The notes beneath the pieces are model-generated. The model had not been told where the DNA came from. It was given only the letters and a program-made list of their open reading frames with translations, and did no database searches. Shown here one piece after another: positions 8,989 through 17,548 of a stretch of DNA of 64,000 bases. Made by a program: the position numbers and the translations under genes. Every line of letters starts with the position of its first letter. Position 1 is the stretch's first letter. This DNA comes from Fundicoccus culcitae (lineage in GTDB: Bacteria > Bacillota > Bacilli > Lactobacillales > Aerococcaceae), in the NCBI RefSeq assembly GCF_024661895.1, contig NZ_CP102453.1, positions 1,922,001 to 1,986,000 on the forward strand. Reading direction: 5' to 3'.

Positions 8989-10323
8989 TTAGTTTAATAA
9001 TTTATTATCCGTGCGATCCTCAATAAATGCTTGTAGTCGATTATGATGTACCTTTCGACTAATGACAATACTATTGGCCTTTTGAAATTCTTTTTCAAGG
9101 TAATCATAATATGTCCCAGGGGTAAGAATCCCCACCAAAAGGAACAAATCCAGGCCACTTGTCCCAATAATTTCGTCTGACAACATCACACAATTCGTAC
9201 CAAAAACAAAATATGTTTTGAATTTCCCTTTGACAAACTTATAAAATTGCGCTGACGGAATCGCACGCATCAATTCTCCCCCATAGCTAGCTAATTGGGT
9301 TGGCGTCGTAGGACGCCACGACATGACTGAGCTTTTAATTTCAGCTAACTTTTCCACTAAAGCTTCTGTTTGCTCTTGATTCAATAACACATCGTATTCA
9401 ATGACCAGATTATCACCATTTTTAATCGAAAAATCAATATAGGCATCTTTATCGACTACCACCAAAACCCCATCACCAATCGCATCAAATAATTGCCTTG
9501 AATCAATATCATGGTTCCCATACGAATATACTTTTTCTTTATACACAATATTCATATGACCGATAATATCAAAGGCATTGCTGCCTGCATGAATAAGAAT
9601 TTGCATGACATCATACGTCTGCTGATTGTCAATGTTTTGCACCATTGAATGCTGTTCCAACTCTACATCAATATCCAACTCACCTGCAATATATTGATTA
9701 ATTCGATTGAGCACACGCGTTGGTAATAAAGCATTAAAAATAATCGGTAAAGGGAAGCGAACCTTCCTCTTGAGTTTATTTTCCGTATCAGGTTGAATGA
9801 ACACCCCTCGACCATCATTCACATAAGTAAACCCAATAAATATCGCATATACCCCTAAAATTAAAGTCACACTCCGGCTATCTTTCGTCGCCGTAAAACT
9901 AAATACCGCAAAAATTAGATGGACAACGCCGTAAGCTAAACGATGAAAACGCCGTTTTTCTTGATTACGGACTAATAAAATATAGGAAATCAGACTAACG
10001 ATTCCCATAATTAACTGGTAATACCCGATTAAATGCAACAACCAACGATAGGTTGTTTCCGTATATTGAGCTATCCATAAAGCAAAAATAATCTGGGCGA
10101 TTCCTGAAATCATTAATAAAAAGCGATCACGATTTGATTTTGATTTATCAGCAATTACGAGGGATTGAAAGGTTCGCGTAACACCGGTAGCACCGATGAT
10201 GAAGGCAACCAGACGACTAACCGATTGATAAAAAGTCATAGGAAAAAAGAGTAACGCAAAGCCAGAAAAAATAAATAAGAGCCCAATAATTATATATGAC
10301 CAATTTCGCCTTGATTCTTTCAC
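8989..10323 (-). CDS. DUF308/HdeD-like membrane protein with papain-like C-terminal domain
   Basis: A 444-residue protein starting at GTG 10323, with AAGGAGG nine bases upstream. Residues 10-170 hold about six hydrophobic helices in the repeating pattern of DUF308/HdeD membrane proteins. Residues 190-444 form a soluble domain. That domain has GHMNIVYKEKVYSYGNHD (His256) and, 122 residues later, the only cysteine of the protein in FGTNCVMLSDEI (Cys378). A histidine before an Asn-Cys motif is the order found in circularly permuted NlpC/P60 (papain-like) enzymes such as YiiX. The DUF308 half is clear; the enzymatic reading of the C-terminal half is my inference. Its side of the membrane and its role are unknown. 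It is transcribed away from the importer genes. Confidence 0.7.
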   Translation of the reverse strand: MKESRRNWSYIIIGLLFIFSGFALLFFPMTFYQSVSRLVAFIIGATGVTRTFQSLVIADKSKSNRDRFLLMISGIAQIIFALWIAQYTETTYRWLLHLIGYYQLIMGIVSLISYILLVRNQEKRRFHRLAYGVVHLIFAVFSFTATKDSRSVTLILGVYAIFIGFTYVNDGRGVFIQPDTENKLKRKVRFPLPIIFNALLPTRVLNRINQYIAGELDIDVELEQHSMVQNIDNQQTYDVMQILIHAGSNAFDIIGHMNIVYKEKVYSYGNHDIDSRQLFDAIGDGVLVVVDKDAYIDFSIKNGDNLVIEYDVLLNQEQTEALVEKLAEIKSSVMSWRPTTPTQLASYGGELMRAIPSAQFYKFVKGKFKTYFVFGTNCVMLSDEIIGTSGLDLFLLVGILTPGTYYDYLEKEFQKANSIVISRKVHHNRLQAFIEDRTDNKLLN

Positions 10324-10588
10324 ACTTAACCTCCTTTTTAAGCTTATAATATCATAAAAGTTAGCACTAAATCGAATTCTAATGTTGTAAGTCTTCTAAC
10401 ATCTTTATTTATAATAAATATGCTACTATTAACTAAGGGACAGTACTCTGTCTTCTAAACTAGCTAACACATTAGCCGACACCATCCCTTATCGTTTATA
10501 AGCCATTTACTAAATATTTACAATAATCATATATTAAATTTACATATTCATGGTAGAATAATACTATCAATTTAAAAGGAGTTAGATT

Positions 10589-12094
10589 ATGTTTAAAACT
10601 TTTACTAAAGCGCTTGCTGCTTTAACAAGTGCCGCTGTTTTATTTTCTACTTTACCAACTGGAAATGTTGCATATGCTCAATCAGATCGCGTTGTTCGTT
10701 TTGCTATGGTAACTGAAATTGATAGTTTAGATCCACATTTATCTTCAGGTACCGATACAGGTTCAATGTTAGATAATATGCACGACGGTTTAATCGATTA
10801 CAATGAAGCAGGCGAAATTATCCCTAACTTAGCTGAAAGCTGGGAAATTTCTGAAGATAACTTAACCTATACCTTCCACCTTGTACAAGATGCGACTTTC
10901 CATAATGGTGACCCCGTAACAGCTAATGATGTTGTTTGGTCATACAGCCCCCTTGCTGGTTTAAACGGCGAAGAAGCAACTAGCTCTAAATGGGAAGTTG
11001 TTGAAAGTATTACCGCTATTGATGACTATACGGTAGAAACGACTTTATCATCTGTTGACTCAGGATTTTTAGCTAGAAACTTAATGCCGGTAATGCCTGC
11101 CGATTATACTGAACAAGCTTCTGCTCCAATCGGTGCAGGTCCATTTAAATTTGTTGAATGGAATCAAGACCAAAGTTTAGTGATGGAACGTAATGATGAT
11201 TACTATTTAGAAGATAAAGTACCTGAAATTGCGGGTGTTGAATGGGTATTAATGCAAGATCCAGCTACAATTACGCTCGCTCTACAAACAGGTGAAATTG
11301 ATATTGCTGGTACAAACATTGAAGGTAAAGAACAATTGGGTGATTCAATGAATTATGTTGAAGGACCACAAAATATGGTTGTCATTTTTGGTTTAAACCA
11401 TGAATTCGAACCTTTCTCTGATATCCGTGTGCGCCAAGCGATTAATTATGCTGTAAATAAACAAGAATTAATCGATGTTGTATTCCAAGGCAATGCTGTT
11501 GAATTAGGTTCGATGTTCTCACCAGCAATGGAATATTACTACCAAGATGGTTTACAAGAAGTTTATGCCTATAATCCTGAACGTGCACAAGAATTACTAG
11601 CTGAAGCCGGTCAAGAAAACTTAACCTTTACAATGAAAACACCTAGCCACGCTCAATTCTATCTTGATACTGCCCAAGTAATTGCTAATCAATTAGCTCA
11701 AGTGGGTGTGACAATGGAAATTCAACCGGTTGAATGGAGTACATGGTTAGAAGAAGTTTATACAAACTTTGATCATGAAGCAACTCTCATTGGATTAACG
11801 GGTAAAATTGATCCCTATGATGTTTTAATTCGCTTCAGAGAAGGTTATAACCGTAACTTTGTCAACTACAATAATGCAGATTACAACGCTGCCATTGATA
11901 ATGCTGTCCAAGAATTAGACGAAGAAGCAAATGCTGCCTATTACAAAGAAGCTCAAACCATCCTTGTTGATGATGCTGCCTCTGTCTTCTTATTTGACCC
12001 AAATCGTATCACTGCGATGCAAGGTGATTTAGAAGGACTTGGTTTATTCCCAGCTCAAAAATATAACTTAGAAGATTTAAGAATTGTGGAATAA
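10589..12094 (+). CDS. ABC peptide/nickel-type substrate-binding protein, no lipobox
   Basis: A 501-residue extracytoplasmic solute-binding protein of family 5 (OppA/DppA/NikA). It has a signal peptide of about 30 residues ending AYA-QS. The mature part carries the family patterns (SLDPHLSSG, LAESWEISEDNLTYTFHLV, FSDIRVRQAINYAVNKQELI). Binding proteins of Gram-positive bacteria usually have a lipobox cysteine that anchors them to the membrane. Here there is none, and the protein seems to have no cysteine at all. It is the first gene of a five-gene importer, 43 bases before the permease gene, with AAAAGGAG before the ATG. Peptides are the first guess as ligand; nickel or metal-chelate uptake is possible because the partner ATPases are short. 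Confidence 0.9.
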   Translation: MFKTFTKALAALTSAAVLFSTLPTGNVAYAQSDRVVRFAMVTEIDSLDPHLSSGTDTGSMLDNMHDGLIDYNEAGEIIPNLAESWEISEDNLTYTFHLVQDATFHNGDPVTANDVVWSYSPLAGLNGEEATSSKWEVVESITAIDDYTVETTLSSVDSGFLARNLMPVMPADYTEQASAPIGAGPFKFVEWNQDQSLVMERNDDYYLEDKVPEIAGVEWVLMQDPATITLALQTGEIDIAGTNIEGKEQLGDSMNYVEGPQNMVVIFGLNHEFEPFSDIRVRQAINYAVNKQELIDVVFQGNAVELGSMFSPAMEYYYQDGLQEVYAYNPERAQELLAEAGQENLTFTMKTPSHAQFYLDTAQVIANQLAQVGVTMEIQPVEWSTWLEEVYTNFDHEATLIGLTGKIDPYDVLIRFREGYNRNFVNYNNADYNAAIDNAVQELDEEANAAYYKEAQTILVDDAASVFLFDPNRITAMQGDLEGLGLFPAQKYNLEDLRIVE

Positions 12095-12137
12095 AATGAA
12101 CTACGCATCATAACAATTAAATAGAGAGGAAAAAACC

Positions 12138-13085
12138 ATGCGTCGATTCATTTATAAGTTGTTTTCGACTCTGTTTACCTTACTACTGGTGTCCTTGATT
12201 ATCTTTTTGATATTTAATATCTTACCCGGTAATCCAGCACAAGCCATTCTAGGTCCAGATGCCGATATTCAACAAATTAGAGTGCTTGAAGAGCAATTGG
12301 GTTTAAATGACCCGTTACACACAAGATACTTTAACTGGATTGGTGGTATTTTCCAAGGAGATTTTGGAACCTCTTATCGATACAGAGAGCCGGTTGCGCA
12401 GATTATTGCCGACCGGCTCCCTGTTACTTTATCCCTAACAATTTATTCTTTACTATTAACCATCATCATTGCTATACCTGTTGGGATATTTATTTCACGA
12501 TATGAGGGAACGGTAATTTCGACGATTGCCAATCTGATAAGTCAACTTGGAATTTCAATTCCATCCTTCTGGTTAGCTTTTGTCTTAATTTTAATTTTTG
12601 CAGTTAATTTAGGTTGGTTACCTACATTTGGTTACAAATCCTTATCTGATGGCATCGGCGATCACTTACGTTCGATGGTATTACCATCGGTATCCATTGC
12701 CATATCAAATATCGCCGTCATCATTCGTTATTTATCCAATTCCGTTGCTGACCAGATGAATCGCGATTATGTGACGACTGCCATCGTCAAAGGGGCTGAT
12801 GAAAATCGTGTGCTGTATCGACATGTCTTAAAAAATGCCTCTCTACCAGTCATTACAATTTTTGGGTTGATGGTAGCTGATACTTTAGGAGGAAGCATTA
12901 TTATTGAAAATGTTTTTGCCTTACCAGGTATTGGCTCATTGCTTAACTCCTCAGTGCAAACGCGCGATTTTCCACTGATTCAATCGTTAGTTTTATTTAT
13001 TTCAATTATTATTATTCTAGCGAATTTCGTCGTGGACATACTTTATCAAGTCATTGATCCTCGTATTAAGACAGGAGGTAAGTAG
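12138..13085 (+). CDS. ABC importer permease, OppB/DppB type
   Basis: A 315-residue permease with six membrane helices. The N-terminal helix is followed by the conserved FNILPGNPAQAILGPDAD region and an extracytoplasmic domain. The ATPase-coupling EAA loop is seen near DYVTTAIVKGADENRVLYRHVLKNA. Typical OppB/DppB/NikB length is 305-315. The start follows AGAGAGGAAAAAACC. It heads the membrane part of the importer, and its stop is one base before the next start, which shows tight coupling. It would form the pore with the OppC-like protein. Confidence 0.92.
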   Translation: MRRFIYKLFSTLFTLLLVSLIIFLIFNILPGNPAQAILGPDADIQQIRVLEEQLGLNDPLHTRYFNWIGGIFQGDFGTSYRYREPVAQIIADRLPVTLSLTIYSLLLTIIIAIPVGIFISRYEGTVISTIANLISQLGISIPSFWLAFVLILIFAVNLGWLPTFGYKSLSDGIGDHLRSMVLPSVSIAISNIAVIIRYLSNSVADQMNRDYVTTAIVKGADENRVLYRHVLKNASLPVITIFGLMVADTLGGSIIIENVFALPGIGSLLNSSVQTRDFPLIQSLVLFISIIIILANFVVDILYQVIDPRIKTGGK

Positions 13086-13086
13086 T

Positions 13087-13902
13087 ATGAAGCGTCAACG
13101 ACGTAATTATAATTTGATAATTGGTGGGATTATCGTAGGCTTGCTTTTAATAACCATGATTATTAGTTTCTTTTACACCCCCTATGATCCAAATGCGATG
13201 ATTACAGCCGATCGTTTTCAACCTCCTTCATCACAATATTGGTTTGGAACAGATAATTTCGGCCGTGATATTTTTTCACGCTTAATGCAAGCGACACAAA
13301 CGGTCTTTCAAGTAGGAATTAGTGCCGTATCAATCGGACTTATTGGTGGTTTAATCATTGGGAGTCTTGCTGGCTATTGTGGAGGCTGGATTGACGAAAT
13401 TTTAATGCGCTTGATGGATGCTATATTGGCTATTCCAGGTATTCTATTTGCTATTATGCTGGTTTCAATTTTTGAACCAAGCCTGTTTAACACAATCTTA
13501 GCCTTAGGTGTCCCTCGGATACCGAGTTTTGCTCGGATTATCCGTGGTGGCTTTTTACAAGTGAAAGAGCTCGATTTTGTAAAATCAAGTAAAATTAAGG
13601 GTGCCAGTCATTGGCATATTATTCGTCATCATATTTTGCCAAATATTACGACTCAAATTATTGTTATGACCTCTTTATCTTTTTCAACCGTTGTTTTATC
13701 TGAAGCGGGCTTAAGTTATTTAGGGCTTGGTGTACAGCCACCGGATCCATCATGGGGCCGCATGTTAAGCGAAGCTAAACCTTACTTAATCCAAGCACCT
13801 TGGTATATTATGTCCGTTGGTATTTGTATCACCATTTTAGTCTTTGGCTTTAATCTACTGGGCGATGGTGTTAGAAAAATGCAAGACAAAAGGAGTGATT
13901 AA
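13087..13902 (+). CDS. ABC importer permease, OppC/DppC type
   Basis: A 271-residue second pore subunit. It has a short N-terminal cytoplasmic segment (MKRQRRNYN), a membrane helix, the conserved HWFGTD-like motif as QYWFGTDNFGRDIFSRL and five further helices. The coupling loop is DFVKSSKIKGASHWHIIRHHILPN. The ATG at 13087 is preferred because AGGAGGTAAG precedes it and the previous gene stops at 13085; the frame opens 11 codons earlier inside that gene. Length and motifs match OppC/DppC/NikC. It is transcribed with the binding protein and ATPases. Confidence 0.92.
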   Translation: MKRQRRNYNLIIGGIIVGLLLITMIISFFYTPYDPNAMITADRFQPPSSQYWFGTDNFGRDIFSRLMQATQTVFQVGISAVSIGLIGGLIIGSLAGYCGGWIDEILMRLMDAILAIPGILFAIMLVSIFEPSLFNTILALGVPRIPSFARIIRGGFLQVKELDFVKSSKIKGASHWHIIRHHILPNITTQIIVMTSLSFSTVVLSEAGLSYLGLGVQPPDPSWGRMLSEAKPYLIQAPWYIMSVGICITILVFGFNLLGDGVRKMQDKRSD

Positions 13903-14838
13903 ATGGAAGCTGTGTTAAATATTGAAGATTTGAATGTTGATTTTTTAATACAAGGCCATGAATATCCTGCTGTTGAGCATCTATCCCTCTATGTTAATAA
14001 AAATGAAACAATTGGTATTGTGGGTGAATCAGGTAGCGGAAAGAGTTTAACCGCTAAAACTATTTTAGGTATTTTACCTCGAAATGCTATCAGTCACTAT
14101 CAAGCCCTAGAATATAAAGGCCAAGCGATTGATTTTGATAATCAAACTAGTATGCAAAACCTTAGAGGCAATGAGATATCAATGATTTTTCAAGATCCCT
14201 TATCCTCTTTAAACCCTCTTTTAAAAGTTGGCAAACAAGTAGAAGAAGTTTTAGCCATCCATAAAGATTATCATAGTGAGCAACGCCGCAAAATGGTTTT
14301 TGATTTATTTGAACAAGTCGGTTTTAATGACCCCGAAAAGATTTATCATTCCTATCCCCACGAATTATCAGGTGGTATGCGGCAACGGGTCGTTATCTGC
14401 ATGGCTATTATCGCTAACCCAGGCTTAATCATAGCGGATGAACCAACGACAGCTCTAGATACAACGATTCAAAAGCAAATTCTGGATATTTTACATCACC
14501 TAACGAAACAAAAAGGGAATGCACTTATGCTCATTTCGCATGACTGGGGGGTTATTGCTAATATGACCGATAGGGTTTATGTGATGTATGCGGGACGCGT
14601 TGTTGAAACAGGACCTACAAAAGAAGTCATTGAAAACCCCCAACACGCTTATACCCAAGGACTGTTAAACGCTATTCCAAGTTTGTTAAATAAAGGAAAG
14701 AAACTCTATAGTATCCCCTTTCGTGTGCCTTCCATTAATGAACGTGAAAAAGGCCAATGGCCCTATATTAAACTGACCCAAGAAAATAAAGACGAGGTAG
14801 AAGCAATGTTTCCTGAAGTAAGGAGTTGGTCTGTATGA
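13903..14838 (+). CDS. ABC importer ATPase, OppD/DppD type
   Basis: A 311-residue ATPase. Walker A is GESGSGKSLT near residue 42, the Q-loop is MIFQDPLSSLNPL, the signature LSGGMRQR and Walker B LIIADEPTTALD. The family usually ends with a cysteine-containing GCxFxxRC tail motif and runs to 330-350 residues. Here the tail has a rewritten sequence (YSIPFRVPSINEREKGQ) and no cysteine pair. It overlaps the next ATPase gene by four bases (ATGA), which indicates translational coupling. The spacing from the permease gene is zero, with AAAAGGAGTGATTAA before the ATG. Confidence 0.92.
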   Translation: MEAVLNIEDLNVDFLIQGHEYPAVEHLSLYVNKNETIGIVGESGSGKSLTAKTILGILPRNAISHYQALEYKGQAIDFDNQTSMQNLRGNEISMIFQDPLSSLNPLLKVGKQVEEVLAIHKDYHSEQRRKMVFDLFEQVGFNDPEKIYHSYPHELSGGMRQRVVICMAIIANPGLIIADEPTTALDTTIQKQILDILHHLTKQKGNALMLISHDWGVIANMTDRVYVMYAGRVVETGPTKEVIENPQHAYTQGLLNAIPSLLNKGKKLYSIPFRVPSINEREKGQWPYIKLTQENKDEVEAMFPEVRSWSV

Positions 14839-15635
14839 CAGTGATGCTAGAAATTCTAAATCTATCTAAAACGTTCAGCCAATCGGGTGCCTTATTTAAA
14901 TCAAAAGCTGTCAATGCCACAAAGGCTATTGATGACTTGTCCTTTGCCATTTTACGCGGAGAAAGTTTTGGATTAGTTGGTGAATCAGGTTCTGGAAAAT
15001 CAACCGTCGCAAACTCAATTATGGGATTAGTCAATCCTGATGAAGGGCAAATTCTTTTTGAAGGGCAAGACCTGCTTCAAATGTCTCAAAATGAACGTCG
15101 AACAATTTATCAAGATATGCAAATGGTCTTCCAAGACCCTTATAGCACACTTGACCCTAAAAAAACGATTGGTTGGAGTATCATGGAGCCACTAACCATT
15201 CACAACCTTGGCACTAAAGAAGAACGTAAGGAACGCGTTATCCAAGCCTTATATGATGTTGAGTTGGATGAAACCTACTATACACGTTATCCCCATGAAC
15301 TCAGTGGAGGCCAACGTCAACGGATTGCAATTGCTAGTACAATCATTTTAAAACCCAAATTCCTTATCATCGATGAAGGTGTTTCTTCCTTAGATGTGTC
15401 GATTCAGGCAGCCATCTTAAATTTGTTAAACGATTTAAAAGAAAAATACGCCTTAACGTATTTATTTATTTCACATGATTTAAATGTTATTGAATATTTT
15501 TGTGATCGAATTGCCGTGATGCATCACGGCAAACTGGTTGAAGTCTTCAATGCAATCGACGAAGATAAAATTGAACACCAACCCTACACACAAAAACTAT
15601 TTGATGCCATCCCACCCATTTATTTGAACAAATAA
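14835..15635 (+). CDS. ABC importer ATPase, OppF/DppF type (short)
   Basis: A 266-residue second ATPase. It has Walker A GESGSGKST, Q-loop MVFQDPYSTLDP, signature LSGGQRQR and Walker B FLIIDEGVSSLD. The residue series after Walker B is DEGVSSLD rather than DEPTSALD, a known variation. It ends soon after HQPYTQKLFDAIPPIY, so the C-terminal oligopeptide-transporter tail (about 50 residues with cysteines) is absent, as in NikE-like proteins. ATG at 14835 is used; it overlaps the OppD stop and follows AAGGAG. Short ATPases of this kind fit nickel or metallophore as well as peptide importers. Confidence 0.9.
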   Translation: MTVMLEILNLSKTFSQSGALFKSKAVNATKAIDDLSFAILRGESFGLVGESGSGKSTVANSIMGLVNPDEGQILFEGQDLLQMSQNERRTIYQDMQMVFQDPYSTLDPKKTIGWSIMEPLTIHNLGTKEERKERVIQALYDVELDETYYTRYPHELSGGQRQRIAIASTIILKPKFLIIDEGVSSLDVSIQAAILNLLNDLKEKYALTYLFISHDLNVIEYFCDRIAVMHHGKLVEVFNAIDEDKIEHQPYTQKLFDAIPPIYLNK

Positions 15636-15656
15636 TTTTAAATAAGGAGATTCGTC

Positions 15657-16472
15657 ATGAATTTAGGTCTTATCTCAGATTTACATTACGATACCTACGA
15701 AACCATAACGAAAGCCGACTTTTATGAAAATATTCATCAATTAGTTACCGAATTAGCCCTTGATTATTTGGTTATTGGCGGTGACATCTCGAACAACTAT
15801 GCAACAACCATCACATTCGTTGAAGACCTCCAAACCATAATAAATATCCCCGTCTATTTTATTCCTGGCAATCATGATTATTGGGAAAAAGACATAGCCG
15901 TTAAAGATACGCAGGCGATTTACCAACAATTTGTTAAGCATCCGCAATGTTTGATGGAGTCCCCCATCCTACTAAATGATCACTATGCTTTAGTCGGTCA
16001 CACTGCATGGTACAATTATTCAGTTCATGCAGATCGATTTACGGAAGCAGAGCTTGAAAAAGGGGTTTATGGTGAAAGAACCTGGCAAGATAAACGGAAT
16101 ACAGATTGGGGCGTTAGCGATAAAAACTTATCCCGTCAGTTTGCTGATTTAGTTGAAACGGATTTAAATCGTGTGGGTGATCGCGAGGTTGTTTTAGTGA
16201 CACATATGGTGACCGTGCCCGAGTTCACGGTTCCTATGCCGCACGAATCCTTTGATTACTTCAATGCCTTTATCGCGACCGATGATTTTGACACCATTTA
16301 TCAACAATATCCAATAAAATATAGCTCAATGGGACATATCCACTATCGTGGGTCATTCACTAGGGAAGGCATTACCTATATTTGTAACTGCTTAGGCTAC
16401 GAAAAAGAATGGCGTTCACCGAATTTTAAAGAGGAACTACGCAATTCCTTATATGTCATTGATTTAGCTTAA
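15657..16472 (+). CDS. Calcineurin-like metallophosphoesterase
   Basis: A 271-residue cytoplasmic phosphoesterase with the two-metal motif set: SDLHYD (residues 7-12), GGDIS near 41, GNHDYW near 70, VTHM near 181 and the final GHIHYRG. These bind the Fe/Mn/Zn pair of the fold. It begins 21 bases after the importer ATPase with AAGGAG upstream and no terminator between, so it is the last gene of the importer operon. The substrate could be a phosphoester, nucleotide or peptide-derived product; the sequence does not say. Many close relatives are annotated only as phosphoesterase. Confidence 0.88.
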   Translation: MNLGLISDLHYDTYETITKADFYENIHQLVTELALDYLVIGGDISNNYATTITFVEDLQTIINIPVYFIPGNHDYWEKDIAVKDTQAIYQQFVKHPQCLMESPILLNDHYALVGHTAWYNYSVHADRFTEAELEKGVYGERTWQDKRNTDWGVSDKNLSRQFADLVETDLNRVGDREVVLVTHMVTVPEFTVPMPHESFDYFNAFIATDDFDTIYQQYPIKYSSMGHIHYRGSFTREGITYICNCLGYEKEWRSPNFKEELRNSLYVIDLA

Positions 16473-16475
16473 TAT

Positions 16476-16508
16476 GTATTTGGCCACGTGCCAAATACTT
16501 TTTTTTTT
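16476..16508 (+). terminator. Intrinsic terminator of importer operon
   Basis: A perfect nine-base stem (GTATTTGGC and its complement GCCAAATAC) with a five-base loop is followed by a run of nine or more T. It ends the importer-phosphoesterase transcript. Confidence 0.95.
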
Positions 16509-16581
16509 GAGTAAATATCGCTGAGATATGGTATAATAGGTAAGTTGTGTTTTGAGGAATTAAAAGTAGCGAAATTGACTA

Positions 16582-16610
16582 TTGAACTATATGTTGTGTT
16601 GTGTTATAGT
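16582..16610 (+). promoter_or_regulatory. Promoter of deoxynucleoside kinase gene
   Basis: TTGAAC at 16582-16587 and TATAGT at 16605-16610 are separated by 17 bases. A TG one base before the -10 makes it an extended -10 promoter. It lies 54 bases before the kinase start and is overlapped by the palindromic boxes listed separately. Confidence 0.7.
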
Positions 16611-16631
16611 TTTAAACACAACATATAGTGT
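16584..16631 (+). promoter_or_regulatory. Probable NrdR box pair over the promoter
   Basis: Two 16-base boxes, 16584-16599 and 16616-16631, lie start-to-start 32 bases apart, about three helical turns. Against the known NrdR consensus (ACACTATATATAGTGT) I count 12 and 14 matches. The first sits in the spacer of the promoter and the second covers the likely start of transcription. The outer arms also form a 14-base inverted repeat (16587-16600 and 16615-16628), so an RNA hairpin is the alternative reading. NrdR is the ATP/dATP-sensing repressor of ribonucleotide reductase genes; its control of a salvage kinase would make sense. Confidence 0.65.
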
Positions 16632-16663
16632 TTAATCGTCTTATTAGATTAGGAGAGGGGTAG

Positions 16664-17335
16664 ATGACAATTATAGTAATTGGTGGCATGATTGGTGCTG
16701 GTAAAACGAGTGTTGCAAAAATTATTGCAGAAGCATTAGGTAGTGAGGTGTTTTATGAAAATGTCGATGGAAATCACATTCTTCCACTTTTCTATACTGC
16801 TTCACCCGAAGAACAAGCAGCAAAACGGTATCCATTTCTTTTGCAATTAGAATTTTTGAATAGTCGCTTTTCAAACATCAAAGAAGCTTTAATCAATCAA
16901 GATAATGTCTTAGATCGCTCAATCTATGAAGATTGGTATTTCTGTAAAGTTAATAATGACTTAGGCAATATCTCGGATACGGAATTTCATATTTATGAGA
17001 AATTACTTAATAATATGATGGAAGAATTGGATGAATTACCTAAAAAGGCCCCTGATTTAATGGTATATTTAACAGGTTCGTTTGAAACGATTATAAATCG
17101 TATCGGCAAGCGCGGGCGTGAGTTTGAACAAGATCCCAAGTTAATGCATTACTATCATACCCTATGGTCTGGTTATGATGATTGGGTTGAAAATTCATAT
17201 ACAGCTTCACAAGTATTAACTATTGATATTGACCAATTTGATGTGGTCAATCATTCAGAAGATGCCGAGAAAGTAATCCAATTGGTTAAAAATAAGCTAG
17301 ATGAAATGCGTTTTGCTAAGGTAGTCAATGGCTAA
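16664..17335 (+). CDS. Deoxynucleoside kinase (dAK/dGK family)
   Basis: A 223-residue cytoplasmic kinase that phosphorylates deoxynucleosides (deoxyadenosine, deoxyguanosine or deoxycytidine) for salvage. The P-loop is GGMIGAGKTS at residues 7-16. The catalytic DRS motif occurs as LDRSIYEDWYF. A lid-type motif RIGKRGREFEQ supplies arginines for phosphate binding. Length and motif order match the Dak/Dgk group of Lactobacillales. A single gene is present, where some relatives carry two. AGGAGAGGGG precedes the ATG. It is monocistronic between two terminators, with the probable NrdR boxes upstream. Confidence 0.92.
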   Translation: MTIIVIGGMIGAGKTSVAKIIAEALGSEVFYENVDGNHILPLFYTASPEEQAAKRYPFLLQLEFLNSRFSNIKEALINQDNVLDRSIYEDWYFCKVNNDLGNISDTEFHIYEKLLNNMMEELDELPKKAPDLMVYLTGSFETIINRIGKRGREFEQDPKLMHYYHTLWSGYDDWVENSYTASQVLTIDIDQFDVVNHSEDAEKVIQLVKNKLDEMRFAKVVNG

Positions 17336-17348
17336 CCGTTAAATCGAT

Positions 17349-17398
17349 AAACCTACTAATCTATGACCGTTTTACTGTTGTGGATAGGTAGGTTTTTT
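17349..17398 (+). terminator. Intrinsic terminator of kinase gene
   Basis: AAACCTAC at 17349-17356 pairs with GTAGGTTT at 17388-17395, with further weak pairing inside, followed by a short T-run. It is the only candidate between the kinase and the next gene. Confidence 0.65.
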
Positions 17399-17548
17399 AG
17401 TGCAATCAGACAAAGTATCAGTGAAATAATAACGGTTCGATTATATATTTATATTGATTGTTATTCCCTTTTAACTTAAAATCAAACTATAGTAAGCATC
17501 TTTTCCATTTGTAGAAGCATGAAAAATATGACCCTAAGGAGAATGGTT

